A stretch of DNA of 44,556 nucleotides from an uncultured Flavobacteriales bacterium. GTDB lineage: Bacteria; Bacteroidota; Bacteroidia; Flavobacteriales_D; Crocinitomicaceae. How positions within the stretch are numbered: the stretch's first letter is position 1; each line of letters starts with the position of its first letter. Below are positions 36,217 through 44,556 of the stretch, piece after piece. The stretch covers positions 1-44,556 of the forward strand of contig CAIOSO010000184.1 of assembly GCA_903860985.1 (NCBI GenBank). The letters are read 5' to 3'. Below the pieces are notes generated by a model. The model did not search any database. It was not told the DNA's origin and worked only from the letters and a program-made list of their open reading frames with translations. Made by a program: the position numbers and the translations under genes.

Positions 36217-37230
36217 ATGAAAAAAATGTTTACTTTTTTAGCTACTGTATTAATCAGTGTAGCTTCCTACGCGCAGTTCCCTGCAGTAGGTATTATTGGA
36301 TCTGCCATTCCACCTTATGACTGGTCTGTTGATATTCCAATGCAAACGATGGATGGAAACATCTATGCAGGAATTGTTACATGTGTTGCTGGTGACGCTA
36401 AATTTCGCCAAGACGCAGCATGGGCAATTAACTGGGGGTCAGCAACTTTTCCAGCTGGATTAGGTGTTCAAGATGGAGCAAATATCCCAGTACTTGCAGG
36501 AACGTATTTGGTTGTTTTTGACCGTACATCTGGTGCTTACCAATTCATGACAGATTACACAGTAACGTACCAAGTTGATATCACTGGATATTTAGCAGGT
36601 GGAGCTACATTGAATGCAAACGGTATCCGCGTTGGTGGAAACTTTGCTGATTTCGGTGGTTCTGTTGCTGCAGGTCCAATGGTTAACTGGTCTCCATCAG
36701 ATGCTAACTCAGCAATGACAGACTTAGGAAACAACATCTGGTCGATCGACGTAACGTATCCAGTTGCTTCTTTACAAGCTACACAAATTTACAAATTTGT
36801 GAACGGTGATTGGGGATCAAACGAAGGTACAGATCCTGCTAACACGATCGCTGTTGACTCTTGTGGAACAGACGATGGTGCAGGAAACATTAACCGTACT
36901 TACTTTATGTTACCAGGTACTGTATGTTATGTTTGGGATGCATGTACTGCATGTGGTGGATCCGGTATTACTGAAAATGTAATCAACAACCTGACAGTTT
37001 CTCCAAATCCAGCTACAGATGTTGCTAACTTCAAATTTGATGTAAACAATGCATCTGAAGCGACCATCACATTATTTGATTTAACAGGAAAAGAAGTTGC
37101 TACGAAAACAATCGCAGTTTCTACTTCAAACAATGTTGAAATGAATACTGCTAACTTGTCTGCTGGATCTTACATTTACAAAGTGTTTGCTGGTGAGAAA
37201 GTTGCTACTGGAAAATTGATCAAACAATAA
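36217..37230 (+). CDS. SusE/SusF-like starch-binding T9SS protein
   Basis: Secreted protein of 337 aa. A signal peptide (residues 1-20, ending SYAQ) is followed by a domain (about 22-108) with VGIIGSAIPPYDWSVDIPM, AKFRQDAAWAINWG and GANIPVLAGTYLVVFDRTSGAYQF, the pattern of the SusE/SusF outer-membrane starch-binding module. A second beta domain (about 110-225) with VGGNFADFGG, AMTDLGNNIWSIDV and YKFVNGDWG resembles CBM-like modules of secreted Bacteroidota proteins. The C-terminus (about 262-337, VSPNPATDVANF ... AGSYIYKVFAGEKVATGKLIKQ) is a T9SS type A sorting domain. SusE/F proteins are normally lipoproteins; here T9SS anchoring replaces the lipid. A strong hairpin follows, so it is probably the most abundant product of the locus. 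Confidence 0.85.
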   Translation: MKKMFTFLATVLISVASYAQFPAVGIIGSAIPPYDWSVDIPMQTMDGNIYAGIVTCVAGDAKFRQDAAWAINWGSATFPAGLGVQDGANIPVLAGTYLVVFDRTSGAYQFMTDYTVTYQVDITGYLAGGATLNANGIRVGGNFADFGGSVAAGPMVNWSPSDANSAMTDLGNNIWSIDVTYPVASLQATQIYKFVNGDWGSNEGTDPANTIAVDSCGTDDGAGNINRTYFMLPGTVCYVWDACTACGGSGITENVINNLTVSPNPATDVANFKFDVNNASEATITLFDLTGKEVATKTIAVSTSNNVEMNTANLSAGSYIYKVFAGEKVATGKLIKQ

Positions 37231-37249
37231 TTTTTCAATTATTTATTGA

Positions 37250-37283
37250 AAGCCTAAGTTGAAACATACTTAGGCTTTTTTTT
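37250..37283 (+). terminator. Terminator inside the starch locus
   Basis: A perfect 10-bp stem, AAGCCTAAGT (37250-37259) and ACTTAGGCTT (37268-37277), with an 8-nt loop is followed by eight T's (37276-37283). It ends 17 bp before the amylase ATG. Confidence 0.85.
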
Positions 37284-37299
37284 ACCTAAAATATTTCGG

Positions 37300-40083
37300 A
37301 TGAAAAAGATTTTCCTCACACTATTCGCTAGTGCTTTTTGCTCGATGCTCATCGCTCAAGTTTTAGACGTTTCCCCAGCTTTTCCAACAGTCAACGACGT
37401 GGTAACCATTACCTATGACGCCTCTCAAGGAAATGCAGCGCTGATCGGTCAGTCTCAAATTTATGCCCATGCAGGATTGATAACAAGCGCAAGCACTTCG
37501 CTATCGAATTGGCAATACGTGCAGGGAAATTGGGGAACAGTAGATCCTCAAGTGGCAATGACCAACATTGGAAATAATAAACACACCATTACGATCGACA
37601 TCGATCAATTTTACGGGTATCCTATTGCTACAACCACTGTGTTGAAATTGGCTTTTGTTTTCCGTACAGCCAATGGAAGTATTGTCGGACGTGCAGCTGA
37701 TGGAGGCGATATTTTTTACAACGTTTATCCGGTGAATTCCGGTTTGTTAGGACAATTTTTCCATCCAAATAATGGAAGTATTTACAATCTGAATGATCAA
37801 ATTGCAATCAATGCAGAAGCGAATACGCCGTCAACATTGTATTTGAAAGAGGATGGAAACGTTTTGACTACCTTAATAAATGCGACAAGCTTGAATTATA
37901 ATCTCACGGCAAGTTCTGCAGGAACTCATTTGTTGGAATTTGAAGTGAATGATGGGACTAGCACCATCATTGATAGTGTATATTACACAGTAAATCCAGC
38001 GGTCAATATTGTGAATCCGCCAATAACTGGCTTGGTGAATGGAGTGAATTATATCAACGACACGACGGTTATTTTTCAATTGTACGCACCGCAAAAACAA
38101 CACATTTATGTGATTGGCGATTTCAACAATTGGACTCCTACAGCAAGCTATCACATGAATCTCTCCACAAATAATGCAACATGGTGGTTGGAAATCACTG
38201 GACTTACGGCTGGACAAAAATATGGCTATCAATATTTTATCGATGGCACCATGAAATTTGCAGATCCATTGAGCAGCCTGATTTTAGACCCAAATAACGA
38301 TGGCAATATCAATACACTAACGAATCCCAATCCACTTCCTTATCCAATCGGACAAACAACTGGTTTTGTTTCTGTTTTTCAACCTGGAGCTACTCCATAC
38401 GATTGGCAGAATACAAGTTTTCAAGGTCCAGCTAAAAAGGATCTAGTCATTTATGAATTATTAGTTCGTGATTTCGTAGCGAAACACAATTATCAAACAT
38501 TGATTGATACTTTGGCGTATTTAGACGCATTAGGAATTAATGCCATCGAAGTGATGCCACCATCTGAATTTGAAAACAATGAAAGTTGGGGCTACAACCC
38601 ATCCTTTCATATGGCATTGGACAAATATTATGGCACTCCAGATAAATTCAAGGAGTTTGTCGATAGCTGTCACAATCGTGGTATTTCGGTGATCGTTGAC
38701 ATGGTGTTGAATCATGCCTTCGGACAAAATCCAATGGTAAACATGTACTGGGATGCAGCGAACAATCGTCCTGCAGTGAATAGTCCATGGTTCAATTCGA
38801 TATGCCCACACGAACCCTACTGTTGGGGTTATGACTTTGATCATACCCGTATGGCTACCCAAATGTATATCGACCAGGTCAATAAATATTGGTTGGATGA
38901 ATACCATGTAGATGGATTCCGTTTTGATTATACCAAAGGATTTGCAAATACTGCTGCTTCATATAGTTTAGAACGAATCAACCTACTTAAACGCATGGCG
39001 GATCAAATTTGGAACGTAAAATCGGATGCTTATGTCATTTTAGAACATTGGTGTGATAACTCAGAAGAAATTCAATTAGCGACTTATGGAATGATGTTAT
39101 GGGGTAACTTAACCAATGCCTACGAGGAAGCAGGAATGGGTTACACAAGTACGTCTAACATCAGTTCAGGAATTTATTCGAATCGCTCTTGGACTGTCCC
39201 TCACTTGGTAACGTATATGGAAAGCCATGATGAGGAACGCATGATGTATAAAAATTTGACATTTGGAAACACAACAAATCCAAATCACAATGCCAAAAAT
39301 TCTTATGTTGCATTAGGTCGCATGCAAACAGCAGCCGTCATTTTCTTAACGCAACCAGGCCCACGAATGATGTGGCAATTCCAAGAGTTAGGATACGATA
39401 TTTCTATTGAAAGTCCTTGCCGTGTTTGTAATAAACCAATTCTATGGAATTATTACACGCAGGCTAGAAGACGCCAGTTGTACGATGTCTATGCAGCAAC
39501 CTTAAAATTGAGAAATGATCACGAAACTTTTCGTTCCTTGAACTTTACGTACAATTTAAGTGGCGCAGTGAAAAAAATGAAGTTGACTGATCCAGCGATG
39601 AACGGAGTTGTGATCACTAATTTCGACGTAAATACGCAAACGGGAACGCCTAATTTCCATCACAATGGGTGGTGGTATGAGTATTATTCCGGCGATAGCG
39701 TAAATGTTTCGGATGTGAACATGAATTTCTCTCTCCAACCAGGGGAATACCGAATTTATACTGATGTTCGGTTGGAACAACCAACAATTACGGATGCACC
39801 TGCATCGATTGATGAATTAGTGGAGTCTTATTTCCCTCTGCAATTATACCCAAATCCAAGTTTGAACGACCTTCACATTGCCTTTCATTCGGATAACATG
39901 AATGCGATGGAAATTCAGGTATTGAATGAATTGGGACAAGTTGTTTACACAAAAATAGGTACGGCAAATCCAGGTGAGAATGAAGTGCTGTTGAATGTGC
40001 AGGATTGGGAAAACGGGGCTTATCATGTACTGATGCGTTTAGGTCAGCACTATTCGAATGAAGGCTTTATTATTCAGCATTAA
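37300..40083 (+). CDS. Secreted GH13 alpha-amylase, CBM48, T9SS type A
   Basis: Multidomain amylase of 927 aa. Signal peptide 1-19 (SMLIAQ); an N-terminal beta domain to about 130 (YDASQGNAALIG, YAHAGLI, FVFRTANGSIVGR) found in Bacteroidota amylases; a linker region to about 235; a CBM48-like module about 250-335 (YVIGDFNNWTP); then the GH13 barrel. Catalytic residues are Asp543 (GFRFDYTKG), Glu582 (YVILEHW) and Asp644 (MESHDEERM), with region I VDMVLNHAF. Cysteine pairs in CPHEPYC and CRVCNKP may form disulfides. The tail from about residue 847 (LYPNPSLNDLHIAF ... NEGFIIQH) is a T9SS type A domain, so the enzyme should reach the cell surface and attack starch or glycogen. CBM48 hints at branched substrates. 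Its stop overlaps the next start (TAATG). Confidence 0.93.
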   Translation: MKKIFLTLFASAFCSMLIAQVLDVSPAFPTVNDVVTITYDASQGNAALIGQSQIYAHAGLITSASTSLSNWQYVQGNWGTVDPQVAMTNIGNNKHTITIDIDQFYGYPIATTTVLKLAFVFRTANGSIVGRAADGGDIFYNVYPVNSGLLGQFFHPNNGSIYNLNDQIAINAEANTPSTLYLKEDGNVLTTLINATSLNYNLTASSAGTHLLEFEVNDGTSTIIDSVYYTVNPAVNIVNPPITGLVNGVNYINDTTVIFQLYAPQKQHIYVIGDFNNWTPTASYHMNLSTNNATWWLEITGLTAGQKYGYQYFIDGTMKFADPLSSLILDPNNDGNINTLTNPNPLPYPIGQTTGFVSVFQPGATPYDWQNTSFQGPAKKDLVIYELLVRDFVAKHNYQTLIDTLAYLDALGINAIEVMPPSEFENNESWGYNPSFHMALDKYYGTPDKFKEFVDSCHNRGISVIVDMVLNHAFGQNPMVNMYWDAANNRPAVNSPWFNSICPHEPYCWGYDFDHTRMATQMYIDQVNKYWLDEYHVDGFRFDYTKGFANTAASYSLERINLLKRMADQIWNVKSDAYVILEHWCDNSEEIQLATYGMMLWGNLTNAYEEAGMGYTSTSNISSGIYSNRSWTVPHLVTYMESHDEERMMYKNLTFGNTTNPNHNAKNSYVALGRMQTAAVIFLTQPGPRMMWQFQELGYDISIESPCRVCNKPILWNYYTQARRRQLYDVYAATLKLRNDHETFRSLNFTYNLSGAVKKMKLTDPAMNGVVITNFDVNTQTGTPNFHHNGWWYEYYSGDSVNVSDVNMNFSLQPGEYRIYTDVRLEQPTITDAPASIDELVESYFPLQLYPNPSLNDLHIAFHSDNMNAMEIQVLNELGQVVYTKIGTANPGENEVLLNVQDWENGAYHVLMRLGQHYSNEGFIIQH

Positions 40084-41504
40084 TGAGGGTCATTTTCCTT
40101 TTCATTCTTTTTATCCTTATGGACTTGAGCGTCAATGCTCAGTTCGTTCACCCAGCAAATAATAACGCATTCCTTCAATATGAAGTCGCTAGCGTTTATG
40201 TAAGCATGTCGGCAGTTGATGCGCAAACGATGGTGGCTGATAGTGTTTATTCTGATTATCCCTTTGTAGCTTCGGTCATTTATTCCTCCAGTGCTATTCA
40301 TGATACTTTAACGAATATCGGCATTCATGTGCGTGGAAATACATCTAGAGATGCGGCCAAAAAGTCTTTTGAATTGTCATTCAATAGCTATGTTCCCGGT
40401 AGAAAATACCGCGGATTAGAGAAAATGAAGTTGAATGGAGAGCACAACGATGTTTCGATATTACGGTCAAAAGTTTCGTGTGATTTATTGACGGCATGTG
40501 GACTTCCATCGGCTCGAACAAGTTACATTAAACTTTACATCAATAATGAATACAAAGGATTGTATATCCACATCGAACATTTTGACGAAGAGTATATCCA
40601 AAAAAGATTTCCAAATGATGACACAGGAAACCTATTCAAGTGCTTCTATGGTTCAGATTTAACCTATCACGGGACGAATCCAACATATTACCAAAACACC
40701 TACAAATTGAAAACGAATGAGGCAGTGAATGATTATTCCGGACTGATTCATTTGATTGAGGTTTTGTACAACTCAGCCAATGCCAATTTTGTTTGTGAGA
40801 TACAGGATGTTTTCGACGTGGATTCGTATTTACGAACACTTGCCGTAGAAATATTGATCGGACAATGGGACGGATATGCCTACAACAAAAACAACTACTT
40901 TCTGTATGAACGCCCATCGGATGGAAAATTCATCTTCATGGAATACGATCTAGACAATACCTTCGGAATCGATTGGTTTAATGTCAATTGGTCCACACGA
41001 AATATCTACACTTGGGCTAATGCCAATCGTCCGCTCTATTCAAAATTATTGGCGGTTCCGTATTTTAAGGATCGATTTAATTACCACATGAAGGACATTC
41101 TAACGAATTATTTTGTTCCTTCAAGTATGATGAGCAGTCTTCAGGCAACACAAAATTTAATCGCTAACGCAGCATTGCTAGATGACTATAAAGGTTACGA
41201 TTATGGATTTACAGATCAAGATTTCTTGGATGCCATCGATCAAGCATGGGGCTTTCACGTCACACAATCCATCAGTGAATACATTCAAAACAGATATAGC
41301 ACTGCCAACAGTCAAGTATTGGCCTACCAAAACATTCAGAATCCATGTACATCAGGATTGGAAGAATTTACGTCCAAAAATGCGCTCAAAGCGATAAAGG
41401 CCGTAGATGTATTGGGCAGAGAAATATCATTAAATACGAAAAATTGCATCAAAATCGTGAGCTATGAAAATGGATCGGTTAAACAACTATATGAATATGA
41501 ATAA
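40083..41504 (+). CDS. Secreted CotH-kinase-family protein
   Basis: Protein of 473 aa with a signal peptide (1-20, LSVNAQ). CotH signatures are IGIHVRGNTSRDAAKKSFEL, LNGEHNDVSILRSKVSCDLL, RTSYIKLYINNEYKGLYIHIEHFDE (in shorter blocks), then WDGYAYNKNN (Asp263, Asn268) and MEYDLDNTFGID (Asp289, Asp291), which correspond to the catalytic and metal-binding residues of CotH kinases. Known CotH proteins phosphorylate spore-coat or other extracytoplasmic proteins; the target here is unknown. The last 40 residues (VDVLGREIS ... IVSYENGSVKQLYEYE) look like a shortened T9SS type A tail without the usual PNP start. It starts inside the amylase stop codon and overlaps the next gene by 8 bp, so co-translation with the two GH13 enzymes is very likely. 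The activity is inferred only. Confidence 0.85.
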   Translation: MRVIFLFILFILMDLSVNAQFVHPANNNAFLQYEVASVYVSMSAVDAQTMVADSVYSDYPFVASVIYSSSAIHDTLTNIGIHVRGNTSRDAAKKSFELSFNSYVPGRKYRGLEKMKLNGEHNDVSILRSKVSCDLLTACGLPSARTSYIKLYINNEYKGLYIHIEHFDEEYIQKRFPNDDTGNLFKCFYGSDLTYHGTNPTYYQNTYKLKTNEAVNDYSGLIHLIEVLYNSANANFVCEIQDVFDVDSYLRTLAVEILIGQWDGYAYNKNNYFLYERPSDGKFIFMEYDLDNTFGIDWFNVNWSTRNIYTWANANRPLYSKLLAVPYFKDRFNYHMKDILTNYFVPSSMMSSLQATQNLIANAALLDDYKGYDYGFTDQDFLDAIDQAWGFHVTQSISEYIQNRYSTANSQVLAYQNIQNPCTSGLEEFTSKNALKAIKAVDVLGREISLNTKNCIKIVSYENGSVKQLYEYE

Positions 41505-43395
41505 GGGTTACTTTTTATCAATCGTCCTATTTTGTGTCGTTCACGTGAATGCACAAATCTTAACACATGTGGAGCCAGCAAATTGGTGGGCTGGAATGGA
41601 ACACCATGAAGTGCAAATCTTGTTACATGGACCCAATATTGCTAACTATCAAGTGCAGGTTTCAGGATTAGCGATCACCGGAATCGTGAAGACTGAAAAT
41701 CCGAATTATTTGTTTGTGACGGTTGAAACGAAAGACAAAGTTGCCGGTACCTACCCGATTAAACTCATCGACAAGAAAAAAGAAATCACCCATTTTGACT
41801 TCAAGTTAGAAGAACGGTTGAGCAATAGTGCGCAACGTGAAAGTTACACTTCTGCGGATGTCGTTTACCTCTTAATGCCAGATCGTTTTGCGAATGCCAA
41901 CGAAGGATTAGACACGCATCCAGACACAAAAGAAGTTTCCGATCGTTCGAATCCTGGTGGACGTCACGGGGGAGATATCATGGGAATTATTCAACATTTA
42001 AATTACATCAAAGAACTTGGTGCAACAGCCATTTGGACAACACCGATGTTAGAGGATAACGAGGAGACCTATTCGTACCATGGATACGCACAATCCGATT
42101 TGTATAAAATCGACCCGCGTTATGGAACAAATTCCTGGTACAAAGAAATGGTGCTTGAAGCACATCGTCAAGGATTAAAAGTGATCAAAGACGAAGTCCC
42201 GAATCACTGGTCCAGTAAACACTGGATGATTAAAGATTTGCCTTCGCAAGACTGGATTCATCAATTCCCTGCGTTTACACGTTCAAGTTACCGTACAAGT
42301 ACCCAAATGGATCCACATGCCTCGCAAAAGGATAAAGGTGCATCAGAGGATGGTTGGTTCGACACAACGATGCCGGATATGAATCAATCCAATCCACTTT
42401 TGTTAACTTACTTGATTCAAAATACCATTTGGTGGATCGAATATGCGCAATTAGATGGACTTCGTGTGGATACGTACTCCTATAACGATAAAGAAGCAAT
42501 TTCAAAGTGGACAAAAGCAATCACAGATGAATACCCACGTTTGAATATCATGGGAGAAGTTTGGATGCATAATCAAGCACAAATTTCCTACTGGCAAAAA
42601 GATAGTCCTGTTGGAGCGATTGACTCGTATAACAGTTACCTTCCAACCGTGATGGACTTTACCATGCACGATGCATTCATGCAGGCGTTTAATGAAACGA
42701 AACAAGATTGGGACAAAGGAATGGTTCGGTTTTACGACAATATCGCCAATGATTTTCTGTATCAAGATCCTTCCAACTTGCTCGTATTTTTTGAAAATCA
42801 CGATACCAAACGTTTCAATGAATATTGTCCGAATATTGCGGACTATAAACTAGCGCTGACCCTCATTTCTACGACTCGTGGAATTCCACAGATTTATTAT
42901 GGTTCTGAAATTGGAATGAAAGGAAGCAAAGACATCGGTGATGCAGACATCCGTAGAGACTTTCCAGGTGGATGGGCTGCTGATCGTCATACCGCCTTTT
43001 GTAGTAGCGAAGATTCGAAATGCCATGCATATCAAACTGGACGCACAGCAGAGGAAGAGGCGTATTTTCAGTTTACAAAGTCTTTGTTGAATTGGAGAAA
43101 GAACAACAAAATCATTCACGAAGGCAAATTGATGCAGTATGTACCCGAAAACAACGTGTATGTGTATGCGCGCTACAAGGAACCAAATGGCATGTACGAT
43201 ATGCCAGGGAAACAAGTCGTTTTAGTCGTGATCAATAATTCTACGAAGGAGGAAACGATTCGTTGGGACCGTTATCAAGAAATGATTCAAGGCAAAGAAA
43301 TCGGAGTGGATGTACTGACACATCAAACCGTAAACTTTGACTTAAAAACAGCAATCATTCCTGCAAAAACTGCTTACATTCTAGAACTTAAATAA
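41497..43395 (+). CDS. GH13 cyclomaltodextrinase/neopullulanase-like enzyme
   Basis: Enzyme of 632 aa from the ATG at 41497, with a signal peptide (VLFCVVHVNAQ) but no lipobox cysteine and no T9SS tail, so it is probably periplasmic. Residues about 20-105 (VEPANWWAGMEHHEVQILLHG) are the N-terminal domain of cyclomaltodextrinases. The barrel has region I VIKDEVPNHW, Asp325 (GLRVDTYSY), Glu354 (MGEVWMH) and Asp436 (FFENHDTKRF). It should cut cyclodextrins or maltooligosaccharides, like SusA of Bacteroides. The ATG at 41497 begins directly at the signal peptide; in-frame ATGs at 41464 and 41491 are possible. It overlaps the CotH gene by 8 bp and is 2 bp before the GH31 gene. Confidence 0.92.
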   Translation: MNKGYFLSIVLFCVVHVNAQILTHVEPANWWAGMEHHEVQILLHGPNIANYQVQVSGLAITGIVKTENPNYLFVTVETKDKVAGTYPIKLIDKKKEITHFDFKLEERLSNSAQRESYTSADVVYLLMPDRFANANEGLDTHPDTKEVSDRSNPGGRHGGDIMGIIQHLNYIKELGATAIWTTPMLEDNEETYSYHGYAQSDLYKIDPRYGTNSWYKEMVLEAHRQGLKVIKDEVPNHWSSKHWMIKDLPSQDWIHQFPAFTRSSYRTSTQMDPHASQKDKGASEDGWFDTTMPDMNQSNPLLLTYLIQNTIWWIEYAQLDGLRVDTYSYNDKEAISKWTKAITDEYPRLNIMGEVWMHNQAQISYWQKDSPVGAIDSYNSYLPTVMDFTMHDAFMQAFNETKQDWDKGMVRFYDNIANDFLYQDPSNLLVFFENHDTKRFNEYCPNIADYKLALTLISTTRGIPQIYYGSEIGMKGSKDIGDADIRRDFPGGWAADRHTAFCSSEDSKCHAYQTGRTAEEEAYFQFTKSLLNWRKNNKIIHEGKLMQYVPENNVYVYARYKEPNGMYDMPGKQVVLVVINNSTKEETIRWDRYQEMIQGKEIGVDVLTHQTVNFDLKTAIIPAKTAYILELK

Positions 43396-43397
43396 AG

Positions 43398-44556
43398 ATG
43401 AAAAACCTTATTTTATTTCTTTTTGTTTCTACGCTTAGTTGGGGACAAAATGCCACACGACAATTTGTCTCCGTAGAAAAATCTACAAACGGATACAAAG
43501 TTGTTGTTTCCGATGGTGTGTATTGTTTTTCCGCATATTCTGGAAAAATGGTTGAAACGACTTTCATTCCAAACGGACAAAAGCATCCCGTGAACTCTCA
43601 TGCAGTCGTGGCTTCGGTTGCAACAGACATGCTTCAGTTAAGTCAGTCGACGGGTGTTGTTCGATTAACAACTTCCGCAGGATTAACAGTGAACATTCAA
43701 CAAAAACCATTTCAGATCTCTTATTGGCACCATGACAAACCGGTGATTTCTGAAAACTGGGGATATGAAAAAGCGGAGGATTCAGAGAAAATTCATTTCA
43801 ACCTAACAACGGACGAGATGCTTTATGGTGCTGGTGCACGCGCTTTAGGAATGAATCGTCGTGGTTATCGCTTGCAACTATACAACCGTGCACATTACGG
43901 CTACGAAGAACATTCAGAGCTCATGAATTACACCATGCCAATGGTCGTTTCGAATAAATGTTATGCCATTCATTTCGATAATGCGCAGATTGGCTATTTG
44001 GATTTAGATTCTAAAAAGAACAATGTCTTGACCTATGAAACGATCGGTGGACGCAAAACCTATCAAGTCATTGTTGGTGATGATTGGAAAGACCTCCTGT
44101 CAGAGTACACGAACTTAACCGGACATCAACCGATGCCGCCGCGTTGGGTATTTGGAAATTTCGCTAGTCGTTTTGGGTATCATTCTGAGGCAGAAGCACG
44201 AAATGTCGTCAATCAGTTTCGAAAAGACTCCATTCCATTGGACGCCATCATCTTCGATCTTTATTGGTTTGGAAAAGAAATTCAAGGGACCCTTGGGAAT
44301 TTGTCTTTTTATACGGACTCGTTTCCTCATCCAAAGGAAATGATCACTGATTTCAAAGATCAAGGAGTGAAAACTGTTTTGATTACGGAGCCATTTATTC
44401 TGACAACTTCTAAAAAATGGCAGGAAGTCAGTGATAAAAAATTAGTAGGCACGAATGAAGCAGGAGCTCCTTTTACATACGATTTCTATTTCGGAAACAC
44501 CGGACTACTAGACTTATTTAAACCAGAAGCACGAACTTGGTTTTGGGACATTTACA
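43398..44556 (+). CDS. GH31 alpha-glucosidase, 3' end missing
   Basis: The frame opens with ATG at 43398 and has no stop before the window end; 386 codons are seen. Residues 1-17 form a signal peptide (LFVSTLSWGQ). The N-terminal beta-sandwich includes LYGAGARALGMNRRGYRLQLYNR and HSELMNYTMPMVVSN, and the start of the GH31 barrel is clear at about residue 245 (PPRWVFGNFASRFGY, DAIIFDLYWFG). The catalytic aspartates lie beyond the window. Related enzymes release glucose from maltooligosaccharides (SusB-like role; SusB itself is GH97). It is 2 bp after the GH13 gene in the same operon. Whether it carries a T9SS tail cannot be seen. Confidence 0.92.
   Translation, partial: MKNLILFLFVSTLSWGQNATRQFVSVEKSTNGYKVVVSDGVYCFSAYSGKMVETTFIPNGQKHPVNSHAVVASVATDMLQLSQSTGVVRLTTSAGLTVNIQQKPFQISYWHHDKPVISENWGYEKAEDSEKIHFNLTTDEMLYGAGARALGMNRRGYRLQLYNRAHYGYEEHSELMNYTMPMVVSNKCYAIHFDNAQIGYLDLDSKKNNVLTYETIGGRKTYQVIVGDDWKDLLSEYTNLTGHQPMPPRWVFGNFASRFGYHSEAEARNVVNQFRKDSIPLDAIIFDLYWFGKEIQGTLGNLSFYTDSFPHPKEMITDFKDQGVKTVLITEPFILTTSKKWQEVSDKKLVGTNEAGAPFTYDFYFGNTGLLDLFKPEARTWFWDIY

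Noticed and set aside
37873-38907. Minus-strand open frames of 119-125 codons inside the amylase gene
   Set aside because: They lie opposite conserved amylase domains and have no recognisable protein features.
40083-41504. CotH as evidence of sporulation
   Set aside because: CotH-family proteins occur in many non-spore-forming bacteria, and no other spore gene is in the window.

Overview
The window looks like chromosomal DNA from a Bacteroidota bacterium, most likely a flavobacterium in the broad sense. Three sequence signs support this. Secreted proteins end in type IX secretion (T9SS) sorting domains of both type A and type B. A TAnnTTTG box, the -7 element of Bacteroidota promoters, sits upstream of most predicted transcription units. 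Most genes lack a clear Shine-Dalgarno sequence. A genus cannot be assigned from the sequence alone. Most of the window is core genome; the accessory parts are an arsenic-resistance operon and a starch-degradation cluster. I see no insertion sequence, CRISPR array, prophage or attachment site, and no gene-free stretch over 300 bases.

Layout. 1-1959: 3' part of a large cell-surface protein (lectin-like domain, four exact-period 51-residue repeats, T9SS type B tail). 1956-6166 (minus): dnaN-rlmN-ABC ATPase-ABC permease. 6249-7093 (minus): two small unknown genes, one with a bacterial PH domain. 7138-7728: a lone phospho-sugar transferase. 7749-10289: arsR-DUF6428-arsenate reductase-acr3, with a candidate ArsR operator. 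10273-14141 (minus): an RluA-type pseudouridine synthase and the cytochrome c assembly protein CcsBA. 14234-18932: a secreted esterase, a saccharopine-dehydrogenase-like oxidoreductase, a DUF3467 protein and two convergent glycosyltransferases.

19016-32080 is the conserved translation/transcription block tRNA-Thr, -Tyr, -Gly, -Thr, tuf, tRNA-Trp, secE, nusG, rplK, rplA, rplJ, rplL, rpoB, rpoC. It starts from a near-perfect promoter and contains internal terminator-like hairpins that would tune the ratio of EF-Tu and ribosomal proteins to RNA polymerase. 32131-35202 (minus) carries accA and recG; ispE is divergent from them.

36140-44556 is a starch/glycogen locus: a SusE/SusF-like starch-binding T9SS protein, a strong terminator-like hairpin, then a tightly packed operon of a T9SS GH13 amylase, a CotH-kinase-family protein, a cyclomaltodextrinase-like GH13 enzyme and a GH31 alpha-glucosidase cut by the window end. 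The inferred flow is surface binding and cleavage of the polymer, then oligosaccharide breakdown in the periplasm and release of glucose. The CotH-family protein inside this operon, with a shortened T9SS-like tail, is the least explained element and the best candidate for new biology. I did not find a clearly novel multi-gene system.
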